Counted from the first letter of the stretch, positions 18,201 through 27,099 are shown. The stretch is 64,000 nt of DNA from Pirellulales bacterium (GCA_033762255.1 JANRLT010000029.1:124001-188000), one strand, 5' to 3'. Notes: generated by a model from the letters alone, not told the origin. Numbers and translations are program-made.

Positions 18201-20091
18201 TGTCACCTTGCTCGCGCTGGGTGCGATTGACGGTTTTAACGGCTTCACTCTGCCTAACACAACAATTGCCGGCTTGTTTAATAACATCGATGGCATCATC
18301 GGCAGCGCATCCGCAACCAATGACCGATTGACCGGTTTAAACACCAATAGCACTTGGACGCACCACGGCATCGGCGGCGACTACGAAGACAACAACAGTG
18401 GCACAATCCTATCTTACAGCCAGTTTGAAATCCTCAATGGCGGATCGGACGTCGATCAATTCGACATTCTCAAAGTCACGGGCAACCCACTCTTTGCCAA
18501 CGGCAACACTGGCGCCGACCTCTTCAATGTCGGCTCCACGCTAGCCAATAACGACGGCAATCTGGACCGGATCAAACAGCCGCTTACCATTTCCGGGGGC
18601 GATGGCGACGACCAGCTCTACATCAACGACTTTGCCAATCGCGATCCCGCGGGCAACCTCGTCCGGTCGAATTTTCTGGTCACGGCGAATACCGTAATTG
18701 ACCTCCCCCCGGCGATCTTGACCAAGCCGGAATTCGCCACGCCCCCGCGAACGCTCTTTGCTGGCATCAACTACGACGGCACGACCGAAACCCTGTCGCT
18801 CGACACTAACGACGCTCCCAACTTTGTCAGCGCGATCCCCTCCGTCGATACCACGTACAAACTTAACGCCCACGATCCTAAATTTGGCGATCTGACCGGC
18901 ATGGACTGCCTGGTGGTGGACTTTACCGGCGTGATTGGCCAAAAGTTTAGCTACACGGGAATCGACGACAACAGCGGCAAGTGGACATTTAAGAACCGCA
19001 AACCGATTGAGTTTAAGAATTTTGAGTGCTTTAACTTTGGCGGGAATGTGGACATTGAACAAAAGCATGGACTGCTGTACCTGACGGGCGATAACGCGCA
19101 CAACGGGATTTCCCTTTCGCGGGGACCAAACGGGACGGTAAGCGTGGTGGGCCTAGGGACTAAGCTGAACAACGGAAACGCCAATCCCTTGTTCTTTACC
19201 GGCGTGACCGGGGTCATTGCCAAATTTCATGACGGCGACGACTTCTTGCACTTTAATAAAATCGACCTGGAAGAAGTCTTGTACTTTGGCGGCAACGATA
19301 ACGATCAACTGCAGGTCGGTTCCGGCCAATTTCCCGACATTACCACCATGGCCGGGGTCAACACCGCAATTTTGGCCGGGTCGGTCGGGCTAAGCAAAAC
19401 GATCCATTTTGACGGCGGCAAAGGGGCGGACTGCGCGGACTTTATTCGCACGTTTGGCGACGCCATTTGGGACTTTAACCTGGGCGATGGCGATGACATG
19501 ATCACCACCTATTGGTCCAGTTCCGGGGCGATCAGCGCCGTAACTGATAGCGGAAACGACACGATCAACTTTGGCTATCACACGGCCCAGCGGGAAGTCA
19601 CGTTTGACGGCGTTAAGGGAAACGACTTTATCAATATCTTTATCAGCAGCTTCCAGGGAGAGGCGGTCTTCTTTGGCGGTTCCGGCACTGACACCATCGC
19701 CATCGACACCAACAACTTTGCCAAGAGCGTGCTGATCGACACTGGCGCGGATCATGACTTCTTTCTCTTTGCCGCCAATGTGGTCGGGCATCACTTGACC
19801 ATTGTCACTGGCCACGGCTATGACAGCGGCTTCTTGGGTCGGCATATCGACGGCAGTTCCGGCGGCAACATTGCCAAAAAGCTGGTTCTGGATGGCGGCA
19901 GCGAGACGGACAAAATCCGCATTGGCAATAACGCCTTTGAGGATTTCTTTGCAGTGCTCGGCTCCGGCGATGATGAAGTCACCATCGACGACTATCTGTA
20001 CGTCAAGAATCGCGGAACGCTGGACGGCGGTAGTGGCAAGAACAAACTGACCAAGATCGGCACGCCAAACTTGAAGTTTATCAGCATTTAA
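15283..20091 (+). CDS. Giant secreted trypsin-like protease with repeat region
   Basis: 1602 residues from the ATG at 15283. The leader (1-65) is basic and ends RMFAERLEERITPVL, the leader type common on giant planctomycete extracellular proteins. Residues about 75-455 are a chymotrypsin-fold domain with the full triad: H105 (LTAAHC), D171 (GFDVAII) and S372 (GQGDSGGP). A separate beta module (about 228-335) is inserted between Asp and Ser. Residues about 546-790 hold four 63-residue repeats with GG(S/A)xxNSFxVSxWTG. The remainder (to 1602) is Gly/Asp/Asn-rich, with GGxGxD-like calcium-binding turns such as DGGSETDKI. The protease part is AT-rich while the leader and repeats are GC-richer. 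Substrate unknown. Confidence 0.85.
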   Translation: MLHSLHRRVRQLAQRFELSNMLGLGGSGAGSTSSRTACNSRSRARLSRGGRMFAERLEERITPVLGAFDVPPAIGTGGIFDGVVNINGCTASLLSDGRHILTAAHCVDSPTVDIDGDGIADIGDGIVDVRTYTVTFDLPSGSKTFTIAHTAAAPTVFAHPNWNGNVNNGFDVAIIHLPSLAPLGNGPNRLGYDLFTNAAVDATSAFTFVGYGLSGTGTSGRNNNNTEMQRITINATAGQFQLGLNGGTVNVNFNTTAAALQTAIASLPGGLGNVRVVQVNSAGNPNNGSFEVEFRGAAIANGGFAAVAVNQLTATPLPGFVGTVTVNTMVQANEPATKRQANNVFNSTQPNGILRATFNSIAGEGNLGQGDSGGPAFIGTQIAGIASFNFPDAEFGTDGGWARVSSFVPFINGIINTTPYALLLDMLLQPGCNDGIEDSIIVRRNGLNLEILVGALGAETLYFSDLFTDITSLVIDGSLDADRLTIDYSGGDPAALPGGLTFDGLFGSAKDSIVVSQNANFTLTDALLQISGRTSITLSDVENALLTGGSSQNSFTVSGWTGMGMINGGGSEIDTIIASKNRNFTLADNMLSASDGMMLNLANIDYASLTGGSSQNSFTVSGWTGRGEIHGAGPEKDTIIAEKDLSFTLTNTQLTSTDGMILALSSIENANLKGGASPNSFGVSEWTGMGSLDGNGTTEVDTVIAEKNADFILTNSNLSTTDGMMMSLIKITGAVLIGGAADNTFNLNGWTGIATIDGKGMTDKLIGNNLHNNWTIDGSDQGNIDNRVFFTSIGNLDGGFQNQVVNSVLGAKAGTINNNESSTLEITQTVGDGNVSFDRVVSSEFNFDFLRFFINGVQQAAWSGNVPLSNVTFPVSAGTHTFRWTYSKDATDSFGDDTAWIDNVIFPAVPHDISDNFETGGFNTLPWTTFGNSNWNVKAGDQFIFTPAGSVSGSIDGQGGADAVNFSQLASQDVTLLALGAIDGFNGFTLPNTTIAGLFNNIDGIIGSASATNDRLTGLNTNSTWTHHGIGGDYEDNNSGTILSYSQFEILNGGSDVDQFDILKVTGNPLFANGNTGADLFNVGSTLANNDGNLDRIKQPLTISGGDGDDQLYINDFANRDPAGNLVRSNFLVTANTVIDLPPAILTKPEFATPPRTLFAGINYDGTTETLSLDTNDAPNFVSAIPSVDTTYKLNAHDPKFGDLTGMDCLVVDFTGVIGQKFSYTGIDDNSGKWTFKNRKPIEFKNFECFNFGGNVDIEQKHGLLYLTGDNAHNGISLSRGPNGTVSVVGLGTKLNNGNANPLFFTGVTGVIAKFHDGDDFLHFNKIDLEEVLYFGGNDNDQLQVGSGQFPDITTMAGVNTAILAGSVGLSKTIHFDGGKGADCADFIRTFGDAIWDFNLGDGDDMITTYWSSSGAISAVTDSGNDTINFGYHTAQREVTFDGVKGNDFINIFISSFQGEAVFFGGSGTDTIAIDTNNFAKSVLIDTGADHDFFLFAANVVGHHLTIVTGHGYDSGFLGRHIDGSSGGNIAKKLVLDGGSETDKIRIGNNAFEDFFAVLGSGDDEVTIDDYLYVKNRGTLDGGSGKNKLTKIGTPNLKFISI
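16915..17550 (+). repeat. Four tandem 189-bp coding repeats
   Basis: Units begin near 16921, 17110, 17299 and 17488. The first two share an almost identical stretch (ggcggctctagccagaactc), while the later two have diverged. They encode 63-residue modules ending with TSDGMxxxL-type segments in the giant protein. Confidence 0.75.
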
Positions 20092-20121
20092 CCACACGCC
20101 AGACCTTATAAGGAGTAGCTG

Positions 20122-20274
20122 ATGCGACATTATCAATGTGTATTGATTGCAGCGATTGTTTTGGCTTTTTTAGAATGTGGGCAGCAGCTCGTTTGTGGTG
20201 GACCAAGCGCGACGGTAGCAATGCGGCTCGATTCTGTTGCGCCTTGTGTAAAAAATAGTGCAACCCAAAAATGA
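20122..20274 (+). pseudogene. Beheaded secreted-protein gene: signal peptide only
   Basis: A 50-residue frame 30 bases after the giant gene, with a good ribosome-binding site (aaggag) 8 bases before ATG 20122. The first 28 residues (MRHYQCVLIAAIVLAFL...) form a signal peptide. The frame then runs into the degenerate repeat that starts about 20243 and stops. It looks like the 5' remnant of a gene cut off by an element edge; it was probably co-transcribed with the giant gene. Confidence 0.45.
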
Positions 20275-20358
20275 CGAAATCGTAGCTGGCAAAGCGTAAG
20301 TCTGACGAGGTGGGAACGCCGTTACTCGCTACCGACCCATGAAGAATTTGTAACCATT
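20243..20358 (+). repeat. Element-edge repeat, copy 1
   Basis: The core at 20304-20358 (cgaggtgggaacgcc, then gacccatgaagaatttgtaa) is nearly identical to 24464-24518; weaker similarity extends about 60 bases further left in both. Both copies end at the same base (ccatt) and then diverge, as expected for the end of a mobile element. No intact transposase is attached. Confidence 0.65.
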
Positions 20359-20505
20359 CCGCCGCACACGAGCGCCGAAGCACAGATTTCCCCGTTAGGC
20401 ACGTGCGGGGTACGCAGCTATTCTTCGCCATGAAGAGCGTCGCGCCTGTTGCCATCAGCGTTCGTCACGCCGCCAGGCGACTATAACTCTAGCAAATGCA
20501 ACATT

Positions 20506-20550
20506 GGTAAAAGCAGCACTGGCAAAAGTATCACTGGCAAAAGTATCACT
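20506..20550 (+). repeat. 15-bp tandem repeat, three units
   Basis: Units ggtaaaagcagcact, ggcaaaagtatcact and ggcaaaagtatcact; a partial fourth follows. It is non-coding as far as can be seen. Confidence 0.8.
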
Positions 20551-21161
20551 GGCAATGACAAAAGGGTGCCTGCAAATATTTCCCCCCACTACAAACCAGC
20601 TTTCCCAGTTTAACACTCTTTTTCCCATCTCCCGCCAGTTGCTAGTGTGACTCTCCGCGTTATTTTTCACCGGGGGTCCGGGGTAAAAAAATGGCCTTTC
20701 AGAAATGCTTATCGCCAAATACCTGTAAGCAAAAATAAAAAATCGCCATGTTGTCGCCCCAGCGGTTTTCTTGGCGGTCGCGCCGTTCTCTTCTTGCCCG
20801 GGGGGGAGTGCTGCTGCTAATCCCTACCGTTAGCTTGGGTTACACCGTTCCCTGATCATCTTTCAGTTACCCGCTTCCCTTGCTGGTCATTACGCAACGA
20901 ATTCGGCACCAAGCCAATTCCCCTACAATGCCATAAATTCCCCGGGACTTTTTCGGCGTAAAAAATTGGCGGATGGAATGGAATAGATTATTCAAGGGCG
21001 CGGGGAGTCTCCCCCTACCACCTCCCCGCCTCCCCAGCATTGCCGCCTAGCGAGTTTGAATTCACCTTCACATACGTTATTTAACGGTCCCAGCTTCCAG
21101 CCTGGGTGCCAGGGGTTGAAATGACACAACCCCCATAACTACCGCGTTTTGTGGAGTACTG
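20551..21161. other. Intergenic stretch without a gene
   Basis: No convincing frame. Low-similarity spacer between the first element-edge repeat and the small reverse-strand frame at 21162; nothing structured was seen. Confidence 0.5.
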
Positions 21162-21446
21162 TCATTTGTCACCGTGCAATAACTTCTGAAATTCACTTCC
21201 GCTAGGCTGTACAGTCAATGCCTCCAACACTAGATATTTAACCTGCTCTCGGGTTTTGAAAGCGAGCTTAGACCAGAGCGATACCAAATCAGCCAGCTCA
21301 GCTTTAATTTCGTCAGAAAATGCACCTAATGCATGGGCTATTTGACATAAATGCTTACCACAAAAGAGAATTAGAATTTCTTCGTTTACCCCCTGAAGTG
21401 GTACATGTACGTATGCATAAACTCCGATAGTTTTCAATGCCCACAC
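21162..21446 (-). CDS. Short protein with planctomycete W-x-x-L tail, possibly a remnant
   Basis: 94 residues, function unknown. The tail reads ELADLVSLWSKLAFKTREQV...LVLEAL. This spacing of L, W, L, R and V resembles the AWPxLPxxIR tail seen on short planctomycete proteins, and a second frame at 24754-25017 ends in the same way. There is no good ribosome-binding site, and it may be the leftover 3' end of a larger gene. Low confidence that it is expressed. Confidence 0.35.
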   Translation of the reverse strand: MWALKTIGVYAYVHVPLQGVNEEILILFCGKHLCQIAHALGAFSDEIKAELADLVSLWSKLAFKTREQVKYLVLEALTVQPSGSEFQKLLHGDK

Positions 21447-21699
21447 ATTTTTTTTGTGTCTCTTGTTTCGTGTGGATTACATTGGATACTAGAGGTGAGC
21501 CAGAAAGTAAGCCAAAAACGGAGCCAGACTTTTGCTTGTTCAGTCCACTCTGTTCCAGGTAGTCGGCATCCGTAATCGTACGGTAAACTGGCTCCTTTAC
21601 GCCACACACCTGGACCGCACCGTTTGCGGTCTAAATCCTGAATCATGTGGTACGTGCAGCCTGCAATTGTTCCGGTGCTTACCGAGGAGAACTTATCCC

Positions 21700-24312
21700 A
21701 TGCGATTGATTCTCTCGCCTGCTTTTTCGATGCTCATGGTTGTGGTGATGATTGCAGCTTGCGGTTCTGCCGCGGCTCAAGTTCTCGACAAGCAGAAACA
21801 ACTTGACAACCAGACCTTTTGGGATAACCGCGATTGGGATTGGTATGTCGAGCACATTCCTTTCTTCGAATGCCCAGATGCGGACATTACGACGACATAT
21901 TATTACCGATGGGAACTACTGACGAAGCATCTGACATATGGGTCGCCAAACAGTGGCTACTCGTTCACTGAGTTCATCGACCGGCCGTTTTGGTCGGGGG
22001 CTTACGGAGCGATCAGTTGTCCGGCGGGACATCAGCTTTATGAAGCTCGGTGGCTGCGGCAGCCGCGGATCGCTCGCGACTATTTGAAGTACTGGTTCCG
22101 TACGCCGGGGGCTCAGCCGCGAAACTATTCGACGTGGCTGGCGGATTCCGCATGGGCCGTGAATCAGGTGCATCGCAACGATGCGTTCGTAGTCGACCTG
22201 CTGCCGGATCTCGTCCGAAACTACGAAGGCTGGGAGCAGCGGCATTTCGTCCCTGAAGTTGGCCTCTTCTGGCAGACCGGCCATGACGACGGCATGGAAT
22301 TCAACATCAACAGCCGCCAGACCAAGGACATCCTCCGCGGAGCTCCTAGTTATCGGCCGTCGTTTAACGCTTACATGTGGGCGGATGCGGTAGCGATTGC
22401 AAAACTCGCGAGGCTGGCAGGTAAGTACGACGTGGCCGAGCGCTTCGATAAGAAGGCCGAGTCGCTCAAGACCACGATGTTGAAACTACTGTGGGACGAC
22501 AAGCGGCAATTCTTCTTTCCGGTCTATAAGAACGACGAGGAACGAGACGGGTACAAGATCAAGGCGCTGACGAAAACTTACGAAAGCGGCCAATTCTCCG
22601 GTGACTCGCACGGACGCGAGTTGATCGGCTATGTGCCGTGGCAGTTCAATATGCTCAAACGGGACAAGGGTTATGAAGCCGCCTGGGCGAAACTGATGGA
22701 CCGCGACGGATTCTTCTCGGACTTCGGACCCTCGACGGTCGAAAGAAATGATCCGCTCTTTCTGCTCCAGAAGTCGTGCTGCTGGTGGAGCGGCCAGTCG
22801 TGGCCGTATGCAACGACACAGACGCTGAAGGCATTGGGAAATGTTTTGCAACAAGACGTAGCCGAGTTACGCCGTGACTCGGATTTGACGTCACGGAGTG
22901 CCGCCGCGACGAAAGCCGATTACCTCAAACTGTTGCAAATCTATGCGCGCTCGCACCGCAAGAACGGCAAGCCGTATCTCGCCGAGGCTCTGCATCCCGA
23001 TACCGGTTCGTTCGAAGGACACGACGGCTACAATCACTCGGAGCATTATTTCCATTCGGGATTCTGCGATCTGGTTATCACGGGATTGGTCGGGCTGGTT
23101 CCGCGCGACGATGAGACGCTCGAAGTGAATCCGCTCGCGCCGGCCGATTGGGATTACTTTGCCCTCGACGATGTGCCGTATCGCGGTCATCGCGTCAGCG
23201 TCGTGTGGGATAAGACCGGCGAGCGATACAAACTAGGCGCAGGAATGCATGTGATCGTTGACCGCCAGCAGGCCGCGTCCTCGGCAAGTCTCGAGCGTAT
23301 CGCGATCAAGCTTGGTGCCTCAAATCCGCGAACAACCTCAGTTCATGACCTGCATCTGACGGCGACGAACTTTGCCGTTAACAACGACGGCACGTACTAT
23401 CCGCGACTGACCTCGTCGTACTCTTCGCCCAAAACGTCGATTAGCAAGCTGCACGACGGCAACTTCTGGTACATCCCGCATCCGCCCAATCGCTGGACGT
23501 GCGAAGGCTCGCCCAACGAAAGCGATTGGGTCGTCATCGACTTCGGAGTCAAGCGGACTATTCACACCGTGAAGCTCTATCCCCTCGACGACAGCGGCGA
23601 GAAGGATGTGGTCGTGCGTGCTCCGCAGCGGATCGAGTTGGAAGCCTGGATCGACAACGAGTGGCGTCCGATCAAGCCGCAAAGCGATGTGCTCGACAAA
23701 CCGCAAGGGCACCGCGCCAACGTCGTGAAGTTCAATCCGATCAAAGTTGCTAAGCTGCGAGTCACTCTGCATCATCGTCCGGACGGAAAGTCCGGTCTCT
23801 CCGAGATCGAAGCTTGGGGCGACGTTTCGTTGCCGCTGGAGCCACCGCCGCCGCCAACCGGCAATCTGGCCTACAACCCGAAACCCGACGGTTTACCCAA
23901 AGCATCGGCCTCATTCTCGGATCGCTTCGGAGGCAAGCCTTCCAGCGCCATCGACGGCAAGACGGTGTTCCTGCCCTCGCCGATGAATCGCTGGACCAGC
24001 TTTGAATCGAAGTCGGAGACCGATTGGTTGGAGATCGACTTCGGCCGTGTGGTCGAATTCCGTCGAGTGGAGCTAGCCATCTACGACGACCGCGGCGGCG
24101 TTCAGCCTCCAACCTCGTATCTTATCCAGCACTGGACCGGCACCGAATGGCGTGATGTAGCTAACGCCCAGAACTCTCCCGAGCAACCAGTTGGTAGCGA
24201 ATGGAACCAAGCTCGTTTTGATCCAGTGAAATCTTCGAAAGCCCGCATCGTCTTCACGCATCGCGGCAATTCACGCAGCGGTGTTTCGGAAGTGATGGTA
24301 TGGAATGATTGA
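21700..24312 (+). CDS. Secreted glycoside hydrolase (MGH1/GH63-like) with two F5/8-type C domains
   Basis: 870 residues from ATG 21700, preceded by gaggag. A signal peptide ends near AAAQ (about residue 27). Residues about 30-520 are an (alpha/alpha)6-barrel like the mannosylglycerate hydrolase/GH63 group: WQTGHDDGMEF near residue 190 fits the general acid region, and the C-terminal barrel has CCWWSGQSWPYAT and EALHPDTGSFEGHDGYNHSE. Two discoidin (F5/8 type C) carbohydrate-binding domains follow, about 557-707 and 720-870. It probably degrades an extracellular glycan. Codon choice (TTC, GAC, TCG favoured) differs from its neighbours, and degenerate direct repeats flank it, which suggests transfer. 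Confidence 0.8.
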   Translation: MRLILSPAFSMLMVVVMIAACGSAAAQVLDKQKQLDNQTFWDNRDWDWYVEHIPFFECPDADITTTYYYRWELLTKHLTYGSPNSGYSFTEFIDRPFWSGAYGAISCPAGHQLYEARWLRQPRIARDYLKYWFRTPGAQPRNYSTWLADSAWAVNQVHRNDAFVVDLLPDLVRNYEGWEQRHFVPEVGLFWQTGHDDGMEFNINSRQTKDILRGAPSYRPSFNAYMWADAVAIAKLARLAGKYDVAERFDKKAESLKTTMLKLLWDDKRQFFFPVYKNDEERDGYKIKALTKTYESGQFSGDSHGRELIGYVPWQFNMLKRDKGYEAAWAKLMDRDGFFSDFGPSTVERNDPLFLLQKSCCWWSGQSWPYATTQTLKALGNVLQQDVAELRRDSDLTSRSAAATKADYLKLLQIYARSHRKNGKPYLAEALHPDTGSFEGHDGYNHSEHYFHSGFCDLVITGLVGLVPRDDETLEVNPLAPADWDYFALDDVPYRGHRVSVVWDKTGERYKLGAGMHVIVDRQQAASSASLERIAIKLGASNPRTTSVHDLHLTATNFAVNNDGTYYPRLTSSYSSPKTSISKLHDGNFWYIPHPPNRWTCEGSPNESDWVVIDFGVKRTIHTVKLYPLDDSGEKDVVVRAPQRIELEAWIDNEWRPIKPQSDVLDKPQGHRANVVKFNPIKVAKLRVTLHHRPDGKSGLSEIEAWGDVSLPLEPPPPPTGNLAYNPKPDGLPKASASFSDRFGGKPSSAIDGKTVFLPSPMNRWTSFESKSETDWLEIDFGRVVEFRRVELAIYDDRGGVQPPTSYLIQHWTGTEWRDVANAQNSPEQPVGSEWNQARFDPVKSSKARIVFTHRGNSRSGVSEVMVWND

Positions 24313-24403
24313 TTCGTCGCAACATCGGGGAGGGTGGTGACAAAATGTTTCTGACAAAGCGGTGAAGACTATGAAGGTGTAGCACTTCGCGTCCGAGCGG
24401 CGC

Positions 24404-24518
24404 CCTGTGCCAAAATGAGTGTGCGCTAAAAAGACGCAATCGAGTCTGACAAATCGTCAAACCGGCGAGGTGGGAACGCCGATACTCACTGCCGACCCAT
24501 GAAGAATTTGTAACCATT
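24404..24518 (+). repeat. Element-edge repeat, copy 2
   Basis: Second copy of the repeat at 20243-20358, in the same orientation, ending in gaagaatttgtaaccatt at 24518. It directly abuts the truncated IS110 transposase start. Confidence 0.65.
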
Positions 24519-24519
24519 A

Positions 24520-24637
24520 GGATCGGGTCGCCCTCCTCGTGGCGGATGCAAATGGTTAAATGCTTGCGGTGTTGATCGATTCCCAGGTACAAGATAATCG
24601 GGTGCTCCTGGCCAAAAGGGAATAATTGACGCACCAC
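24520..24637 (-). pseudogene. IS110-family transposase, N-terminal stub
   Basis: The fragment ILYLGIDQHRKHLTICIRHE is the conserved start of IS110 DEDD transposases, with the first catalytic Asp in GIDQH. Similarity ends at about 24520, exactly where the element-edge repeat begins; the RuvC-like remainder and the second transposase domain are gone. Confidence 0.7.
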
Positions 24638-24753
24638 GGCGTTGACATCGGGTTATACTCCATTGTCCAGACCTTCATTCTTTCAGAAAATCAAGTAGAA
24701 CCCTGTCAGACTTGGGCTAGCTAAGTGACTATCGAACTGAATCATGCAATCCG

Positions 24754-25017
24754 CTAGCCCTCCTCGTGGCGTACCAAGGCCATAACTTCGCCGCGAACTT
24801 TAGCCGACAACCCGGGCCAAGCCTGGATCAATTTCAAGAGTTCTGGATCATCGTTCCCAGTTCTCGCTAATGGTGCTTCAAGGCCAGTAGTGCGCGTGGC
24901 AGTGCCACGGCGTGCAGAACCAGTATTTTTTCCCGCGTTTGGCACTAGTGTTACTACCCCTCGTGGGGTATCGGCTGCCGCAATAAATAAGTTGTGTGAT
25001 GATCGCGAACAGCACAT
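24754..25017 (-). CDS. Short Ala/Thr-rich protein with W-x-x-L tail, possibly a remnant
   Basis: 87 residues. The last 32 (DDPELLKLIQAWPGLSAKVR...ALVRHEEG) match the AWPxL tail common in short planctomycete proteins and resemble the tail of the frame at 21162-21446. The final codons are shared, as a 15-base exact repeat, with the nearby IS110 stub. Function unknown; it may be a gene fragment carried by mobile DNA. Confidence 0.35.
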   Translation of the reverse strand: MCCSRSSHNLFIAAADTPRGVVTLVPNAGKNTGSARRGTATRTTGLEAPLARTGNDDPELLKLIQAWPGLSAKVRGEVMALVRHEEG

Positions 25018-25301
25018 ATAAATGCACTTAATGTTGATGATGTATATGAATATTCCTTAAAGATAACTGGTTACTTTGTCTCGGCGTATTTTTCCATACA
25101 CCCGCACAACATTTTCTTCTGCTGAAAGAACGTCGAACCCCCCAATCTCGTTTATCCCGCGCCGTACTAAAAATATCGCGCCTGATTGCAACTTAAGCTA
25201 ACTCAAGTAAAATATATGCACACACCGCATGGCCTGTCGATTGCCCCTCCCAATCGATTTCTGATTTCAATATTCTTGGCCCAGGAAAGACACGAATCAT
25301 T

Positions 25302-25673
25302 ATGCCTATCGATGGAACCCTGTACGAGCGCCTGGGGGGCGATGCGGGAATTAAAAAGTTGATTGTAAAATTCTATGGGCGTGTGCTGGCCGACCCGTAT
25401 TTGATGCCATTTTTTGCAAATGTCTCGGTGGAAAAGCTCATTCGCATGCAGCGGGAGTTTTTTGGAGCCGCCTTTGATGGTCCGATAACCTACAGCGGGC
25501 TATCACTGAGCCACGCCCATGCCAACCGGGGGATCAATTCGGAACATTTTGGCATGTTTGCCCAGCATTTATTAACAACACTGGAAGAAAACGGCGTGTC
25601 GGAGGAGGATATACGCGACGTGATTCACCGCATCGCCGCCTATAAAAACGATATCACGGGGGAAGCGTATTAA
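25302..25673 (+). CDS. glbN: Group 1 truncated haemoglobin
   Basis: 123 residues, the normal length for a 2-on-2 truncated globin of the TrHbN type. It shows YERLGGDAGIKKL at the start, Y25 at the B10 position (KFYGRVLAD), the DPYLMPFF turn, and the proximal haem histidine H73 in AHANRGIN followed by HFGMFAQHL. Family members bind O2 or NO and often detoxify nitric oxide; the role here is inferred. It is a single gene with about 280 bases of AT-rich upstream DNA. Confidence 0.9.
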   Translation: MPIDGTLYERLGGDAGIKKLIVKFYGRVLADPYLMPFFANVSVEKLIRMQREFFGAAFDGPITYSGLSLSHAHANRGINSEHFGMFAQHLLTTLEENGVSEEDIRDVIHRIAAYKNDITGEAY

Positions 25674-25742
25674 ACTCCCCCGCACTGGTTTTCCGCCGGG
25701 AAACACCAGGCCGTGGAAAATCTTGTCTTCGCAGAAATTTCG

Positions 25743-26324
25743 CTATGATTCAGCAAATTCCGGCTTCTCGTACTCAATTTTACTTTTAGAACCGCCATAT
25801 CGGCGCAAGTGGCTACCCGAAGGCACCGAGGACGCGGGCTTTATGGTCAAGCTTTCCGCCTCGACCGGTTCGATGGAAATAGTCAGTTCGCAGATGGCCA
25901 GCGTTACGCCCACGATCATCAATATAACACTGACAACAAAAGTTGATAAAATCAACGATGTCACCCAAGGCAATTCGTGCGATAACCCTAGTAACAGCGT
26001 AATGACCAGCATGCCCACGACGGATAACAGCAGCATGATTAGCGAATTTCGCACCAGCTTGGCCCGGCGAAGGACCAATTGGCATTGTTGATCCACGGTA
26101 TCCAATCGCTGGCGCAGGCGGATCGCCAGTTCGGGATGTTGCGGGTCGCTGGTGGATTGCACCGTGACTAAACGGACATCCAGATCAAAACGCTCTCGAA
26201 AAAACAGCCGCAGTCGGGTGGTAATGGCGGCTAAGCGATTATAAAGCGCCAAACAGATCAACCCATTGGCCGAAATCATGACCACCGGAATCGCTAGCTC
26301 CCGGATTGTTTCAGCGGCTTGCAT
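25743..26324 (-). CDS. DUF2721 membrane protein
   Basis: 193 residues. The N-terminal hydrophobic helix reads AIPVVMISANGLICLALYNRL, the typical DUF2721 start. A basic cytoplasmic segment with RLRLFFRERFD and repeated QRLDTVDQQ follows, then two more membrane helices (about 93-113 and 123-147) and a polar tail. The family has no established function. It is convergent with the truncated haemoglobin gene. Confidence 0.8.
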   Translation of the reverse strand: MQAAETIRELAIPVVMISANGLICLALYNRLAAITTRLRLFFRERFDLDVRLVTVQSTSDPQHPELAIRLRQRLDTVDQQCQLVLRRAKLVRNSLIMLLLSVVGMLVITLLLGLSHELPWVTSLILSTFVVSVILMIVGVTLAICELTISIEPVEAESLTIKPASSVPSGSHLRRYGGSKSKIEYEKPEFAES

Positions 26325-27099
26325 AAAAATTTACCGCAAAAATAAAATTAGCAAATTCGCAATATTTGCGGTTGAAAAAGGAGCGCGGGGGTCTCCCAGT
26401 GACAAATTGAAAACCGCAAACCCCACTCTTAAAACCGGCATCCCGTGGCCATGTTCACCCAGCATTCGCAATCGCCTCTTTTGTCGGCTCAATAGCCAAG
26501 CAGCCAAATAGCACTGCCCAACCGGTAAAATCAGCACCATTGATCCCGGGCGTACGTTCGTTATCGCCGACAGAGGGACGGAACTTTAGCATAAGCCGCT
26601 AACACCCGCTGCTACCGCCGCCAACCACCCCGGTGCACCCGCGAACAGCCTAGCCGCGAAAATTTCTAAACTATGTAAACTGCAATTGCCATACCAAACC
26701 TGGAATATCTGTAAAAATGCTGAATAGGCACCATAAGACTCCTATTATTGTGGCAAAGAGGTGCAATGTTGCTTAGGCAGCGCGCAGCTATCGCAGGGAG
26801 GCCCGCGTATACTAGTGACGGCAAGCGCACAAGGAGGGAGACCGGACAGCCCCCCTTTGCATTTGCCTCACTGGGGAAGGTGTAAGAATAAAATAAAATT
26901 ATTTCCAAAATGAGAGCAATCAGTTAATGTTTGATTTACCTGAAGATAAGCCATTTCAGCCGCCACGAATACATCGGGGACGAGAAAAGCCGAATAATGA
27001 GGGGGAGTTGGCGGCGAAACGAGGCGGCGAAAGCCAACCGGCGACAAAATGTCGTCGCTACGGCAGGGCGACCCGACGTCGCCGCTCCGGGGAGACACG
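26325..27099. other. Intergenic stretch without a supported gene
   Basis: About 775 bases. Small frames exist on both strands but have no family resemblance or ribosome-binding site. Around 27030-27080 are short alternating cgtcg/cgacg words that could form hairpins. Nothing else was recognised. Confidence 0.45.

Noticed and set aside
20455-20718. 87-residue reverse frame with FASDTFASAAF repeats
   Set aside because: The repeats come from the 15-bp tandem DNA repeat, not from a protein.
26331-26540. 69-residue reverse frame ending 6 bases before the DUF2721 start
   Set aside because: The spacing would suit an operon, but the product is an Arg/Leu-rich string without family features and there is no ribosome-binding site.
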